A stretch of DNA of 8,352 bases, from assembly GCA_900553775.1 (NCBI GenBank), contig USEZ01000083.1, positions 1 through 8,352 of the forward strand, read 5' to 3'. The DNA comes from an uncultured Slackia sp. GTDB taxonomy: Bacteria > Actinomycetota > Coriobacteriia > Coriobacteriales > Eggerthellaceae. The stretch's first letter is position 1. Every line of letters begins with the position of its first letter. The translations under genes and the position numbers were made by a program. Shown here piece by piece: positions 5,874-8,352 of this stretch. The notes under the pieces are model-generated. The model worked only from the letters and a program-made list of their open reading frames with translations, searched no databases and had not been told where the DNA came from.

Positions 5874-6664
5874 TACCACACCACGTCCTTCGCATCGAAC
5901 ACCGGGCCGTCGACGCAAGAGCGCTTCTTGCCCGATACCGTCTCGACCACGCACGAAAGGCAGGCGCCCACGCCGCATGCCATGCGCTTTTCCATGGAGA
6001 CGAAGCAGGCCGCGCCCGCCTCCTCGGCGATGCCCGCGACCGCGCGCATCAGCGGCTCGGGGCCGCAGCAATACACCGTCGCGTAATCGCCGCTTTCCAA
6101 GGCTTCGCGCACCGGCTCGGTGCAAAATCCCGCATGCCCGACGCTTCCGTCGTCGGTGGCAAGGATGGGATCGCGACCCAGCAGCTGCGCGTAATCGGCA
6201 CGCGTGACCAGCATGGATTCGGTCTGCGCGCCCAAAACCACCTCGAAAGGACGCTTTTCGGACGCAAGTTTTTCGGCGAACAGGAACAGGGGGGCCGCCC
6301 CCACGCCGCCGCCCACGATGAGCGAAGCGCCCTCGCGCGCCTGCCAGCCATGCCCCATCGCCCCGATGAGCATGCATTCCACGCCGGGCCCGTATCCGGT
6401 CATGAACGCGGTGCCTTCGCCGACCACCTGATAGATGATCTCGATCGAACCCGCCTCGCGGTCGGCGCGATACACCGAGAACGGGCGGCGCAGGATGTGC
6501 GCCTCCATTCCGGGAAGCTGCATATGCACGAACTGGCCCGGCTCGATAGCGCGGGACATCTTCGGCGCAGCAAGGGTTATCTTGTACAAACGAGGGCCTA
6601 TCTGCTCGTTTGCGAGCACACGAGCCCTTTCGTCGAAATGACTCGACGCAGAGCGATCACACAT
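5873..6664 (-). CDS. pyrK: Dihydroorotate dehydrogenase electron-transfer subunit (iron-sulfur flavoprotein)
   Basis: PyrK relays electrons from PyrD-bound FMN through a [2Fe-2S] cluster and FAD to NAD+. The 263-residue protein has a FAD-binding barrel with the RRPFSVYRAD signature (59-68) and EGTAFMTGYGPG (83-94). The NAD-binding fold has GGGVGAAPLF (118-127) and CCGPEPLM (199-206). The cluster site has Cys230, Cys235, Cys238 and Cys250 (C-X4-C-X2-C-X11-C). The ATG at 6664 gives the family-length protein; the frame stays open upstream to 6784, but that stretch is Arg-rich and runs through the intercistronic hairpins. The RBS is weak (GGCAGG, about 6-8 bases before the ATG). Its stop overlaps the pyrD start. 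It is separated from pyrC by 153 bp, so it may have its own expression signal. Confidence 0.95.
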   Translation of the reverse strand: MCDRSASSHFDERARVLANEQIGPRLYKITLAAPKMSRAIEPGQFVHMQLPGMEAHILRRPFSVYRADREAGSIEIIYQVVGEGTAFMTGYGPGVECMLIGAMGHGWQAREGASLIVGGGVGAAPLFLFAEKLASEKRPFEVVLGAQTESMLVTRADYAQLLGRDPILATDDGSVGHAGFCTEPVREALESGDYATVYCCGPEPLMRAVAGIAEEAGAACFVSMEKRMACGVGACLSCVVETVSGKKRSCVDGPVFDAKDVVW

Positions 6665-6702
6665 GGAAAACCTGCCAATCTCAAGCGATACGGATGCAAG
6701 CC

Positions 6703-6718
6703 CGCGCGGCGGCGCGCG
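6703..6718 (-). other. GC-rich hairpin in the pyrK leader
   Basis: CGCGCG at 6703-6708 can pair with CGCGCG at 6713-6718 around a 4-base loop. It starts about 38 bases before the pyrK start codon on the minus strand. No U-tract follows, so it is not a terminator. It could affect pyrK mRNA folding or stability, or be a by-product of local GC content. Confidence 0.3.
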
Positions 6719-6744
6719 ACAGGCCATGCGAGTATAACGCACCA

Positions 6745-6780
6745 AGCGGCCCGCCACGGCATCAAGCCGGACGGGCCGCT
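6745..6780 (-). other. Long two-part hairpin between pyrC and pyrK
   Basis: A 9-bp outer stem pairs AGCGGCCCG (6745-6753) with CGGGCCGCT (6772-6780). An inner 4-bp stem pairs 6757-6760 (CGGC) with 6766-6769 (GCCG), with small internal loops. It is strong and stands just downstream of the terminator-like hairpin. It lacks a U-tract, so an RNA processing, stability or attenuation role is more likely than termination. A TATACT, possibly a -10 box, lies at 6736-6731, but I see no matching -35, so I do not call a promoter. I see no PyrR-type anti-antiterminator loop consensus here. Confidence 0.5.
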
Positions 6781-6786
6781 GCATGC

Positions 6787-6804
6787 AAAACGCGCGAAAG
6801 CGCG
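6787..6804 (-). terminator. Terminator-like hairpin after pyrC
   Basis: CGCGC (6791-6795) pairs with GCGCG (6800-6804) around a 4-base loop. On the minus strand the stem is followed by four U residues (6790-6787). It lies 13 bases after the pyrC stop. The stem is short, so termination would be partial, reducing transcription of pyrKDF relative to pyrBC. Its 3' flank shares a 15-base identity with the thiI terminator. Confidence 0.5.
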
Positions 6805-6817
6805 CCGGCGTACGCCG

Positions 6818-8110
6818 TTAGTCGACGACGACGCCGTTCTCAAGCGTCGCTGCGCCGCCCACGAACACATCGGTGGCACGGCCGACGAGCTTGGCGCCGA
6901 TGAAGCCGGAGTTCTTCGACTTCGACTCGAAGCCGTCCTCTTCCACCGTCCATACGGCGTCGGGATCGAACACCGTGATGTCGGCGACGCTGCCCTCGGC
7001 AATCTTCACCGGCTCAAGACCCAAGATCTCGCGCGGGGCCACGGCCATCAGCTCTACCATCTGGGCGTAGTCGATCGCGCCCGTCTTGACCAAATGCGTG
7101 TTGACAAGCGCGAGGCTCGTCTCCAAGCCCGTCATGCCGAAGGGGGCGTATTCGAACTCGTGGGCCTTCTCCCATGCCGCATGGGGCGCATGGTCGGTGA
7201 CGATCGCGTCGATCGAACCGTCTTTGACGCCCTCGATGAGCGCCTCGCAATCGGCCTTGGTGCGCAGCGGCGGGTTCACCTTCAGGCAGGTGTTGTAGGT
7301 GGAATCGATGTCGTCTTCGCTCATGAACAGGTGATGCGGGGTGACTTCGCAGGTCACATCGAGGCCCTTGTCCTTGGCGGCGCGCACCATATCGAGGCCC
7401 GCAGCGGTGGAGATGTGCTGGATATGCAGGGCGCAACCCGTCAGCTCGGCGAGCATGATATCGCGGGCGATCTGGAGCTCTTCGCCCTGGGCGGGCCAGC
7501 CCAGAAGGCCGAGGCGCGTGGAAACGACGCCCTCGTTGACCTGGCCCGCGCCGACGAGGCCCTCGTCTTGGCAATGGCTCATGAACACCTTGCCGAACAT
7601 CTTGCCGTAGTCCATGGCGCGGCGCATCATGCCCGCGTCCTGGATGCCGCGGCCGTCGTCGGTGAAGGCGACCGCGCCCTGGGCGACCATGTCGCCCATC
7701 TCGGAGATGATCTCGCCCTTGAGGCCTTTGCTCATAGCGCCTGCGGGATACACGCGGCACTTGCCCACCGCGGCGGCGCGGGCCGCGATGTAGCCGATCA
7801 CCACGCCGTTGTCGGCCACCGGATCGGTATTGGGCATGGAGCACACGCCGGTGAAGCCGCCCTTGGCCGCAGCGCGCGTGCCGCTTGCGATGTCTTCCTT
7901 GTGCTCGAAGCCCGGCTCGCGCAGGTGCACATGCATGTCGACCAGGCCGGGAACGAGATATTTGCCGGACAGGTCGCGAACCTGCGCGCCCTCGACCTCG
8001 ATGCCTTCGGCGACGCGCGCGATCTTGCCGTCTTCGATCAGCACGTCGAGCACGCCGTCGAGCTCGACGGACGGGTCGACCACATGGGCGTTTTTAAGAA
8101 TCAAGGCCAT
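6818..8110 (-). CDS. pyrC: Dihydroorotase (type I, zinc metalloenzyme)
   Basis: Dihydroorotase cyclises N-carbamoyl-L-aspartate to dihydroorotate, the third pyrimidine step. The 430-residue product belongs to the long, type I amidohydrolase group. Zinc-ligand and active-site motifs are intact: DMHVHLREPG (58-67; H60, H62), SMPNTDP (91-97), AFTDDGRG (148-155; D151/D152), MSHCQDE (177-183; H179), HIQHIS (229-234; H232), EVTPHHLF (255-262) and VTDHAPH (304-310; D306). I prefer the ATG at 8110 because GGGAGG lies 8 bases before it; the upstream GTG at 8119 has the same RBS directly against it with no spacing. The start overlaps pyrB by 17 bases, so the two are translated from one message and probably coupled. 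In many bacteria the enzyme works beside PyrB. Ends in TAA before the intercistronic hairpins. Confidence 0.97.
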   Translation of the reverse strand: MALILKNAHVVDPSVELDGVLDVLIEDGKIARVAEGIEVEGAQVRDLSGKYLVPGLVDMHVHLREPGFEHKEDIASGTRAAAKGGFTGVCSMPNTDPVADNGVVIGYIAARAAAVGKCRVYPAGAMSKGLKGEIISEMGDMVAQGAVAFTDDGRGIQDAGMMRRAMDYGKMFGKVFMSHCQDEGLVGAGQVNEGVVSTRLGLLGWPAQGEELQIARDIMLAELTGCALHIQHISTAAGLDMVRAAKDKGLDVTCEVTPHHLFMSEDDIDSTYNTCLKVNPPLRTKADCEALIEGVKDGSIDAIVTDHAPHAAWEKAHEFEYAPFGMTGLETSLALVNTHLVKTGAIDYAQMVELMAVAPREILGLEPVKIAEGSVADITVFDPDAVWTVEEDGFESKSKNSGFIGAKLVGRATDVFVGGAATLENGVVVD

Positions 8111-8352
8111 TGTCGGCACCTCCCAAAAGCAGATACATTGCAGCCATACGCACGCAGATGCCGGCGTAGACCTGTTCCAAGATGACCGAGCGCTCGGGAT
8201 GGTCGGCCATGTAGCTGTCGAATTCCACGCCGCGGTTGATCGGGCCGGGATGGCAGACGATCGCGTCGGGCTTCATGAGCTTTTCGCGCTTCTGCGTCAG
8301 ACCGAACAGGTTGTGATACTCGCGCAGGCTCGGGAAAGGAGCGCCTTCCAGG
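8094..8352 (-). CDS. pyrB: Aspartate carbamoyltransferase catalytic subunit, C-terminal part (5' end off window)
   Basis: Only the last 86 codons are present; the start lies beyond the right edge. PyrB condenses carbamoyl phosphate with aspartate, the committed pyrimidine step. The visible part reads through PSLREYHNLFGLT, then the HPGPINRGVEF block, which matches the C-terminal HP.P.NRG.E motif of the aspartate/ornithine carbamoyltransferase family. It ends with ERSVILEQVYAGICVRMAAMY, which is the usual final helix. Overlap with pyrC (17 bases) and position first in a pyrBCKDF order favour PyrB over ornithine carbamoyltransferase. I cannot judge the promoter, any pyrR attenuator or a pyrI partner, since all would lie outside the window. 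Confidence 0.93.
   Translation of the reverse strand, partial: LEGAPFPSLREYHNLFGLTQKREKLMKPDAIVCHPGPINRGVEFDSYMADHPERSVILEQVYAGICVRMAAMYLLLGGADNGLDS

Noticed and set aside
6665..6784. An upstream extension of pyrK by 40 codons
   Set aside because: The added sequence is Arg-rich, runs through predicted hairpins and does not resemble PyrK N-termini.
6134..8185. A 683-codon open frame on the plus strand, antisense to pyrK and pyrC
   Set aside because: It is rich in His, Asp, Ala and Arg with no recognisable domain, and lies opposite two fully motif-bearing genes. Long antisense frames are expected from GC-rich third codon positions.

Overview
The window is a compact, high-GC stretch of bacterial chromosome. 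Every credible gene lies on the minus strand, so genes are read from the right edge towards the left. The best guess is an anaerobic actinobacterium, probably class Coriobacteriia. The reasons are an actinobacterial-type integration host factor (mIHF) directly before gmk and rpoZ, and a class 1B dihydroorotate dehydrogenase with its PyrK electron-transfer subunit, a pairing common in anaerobes. The taxonomy is inferred from gene content and was not searched.

In transcription order: (1) 8352-4264 is a pyrimidine biosynthesis cluster, pyrB (3' end only), pyrC, pyrK, pyrD and pyrF. pyrB/pyrC, pyrK/pyrD and pyrD/pyrF overlap. pyrC and pyrK are separated by 153 bp holding three GC-rich hairpins, one of them terminator-like. 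A strong hairpin terminator (4173-4221) closes the cluster. (2) A good sigma-70-type promoter (4003-4030), surrounded by repeated TTGCA-type motifs and a small palindrome, starts a second unit: mihF, gmk (guanylate kinase) and rpoZ (RNA polymerase omega). It ends at a second terminator (2742-2767). (3) thiI (tRNA 4-thiouridine/thiamine sulfur transfer) follows and ends at a third terminator (1318-1357). (4) After a leader of about 215 bp comes a YkvI-family membrane protein whose 3' end runs off the left edge.

Together the genes cover carbamoyl aspartate to UMP (PyrB, C, K+D, F), GMP to GDP (Gmk), a transcription subunit (omega), a nucleoid protein (mIHF), tRNA sulfur modification (ThiI) and a probable solute transporter.

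The main anomaly is pyrF. Both halves of orotidine 5'-phosphate decarboxylase are present in one reading frame with all recognisable catalytic residues, but a TAG codon interrupts them at 4717-4719. The spot also looks about three codons shorter than the family norm. I annotate it as a pseudogene; if real, it would break the last step of de novo UMP synthesis. I see no mobile elements, CRISPR arrays, tRNA or rRNA genes, and no convincing wholly new system. The other points of interest are regulatory.
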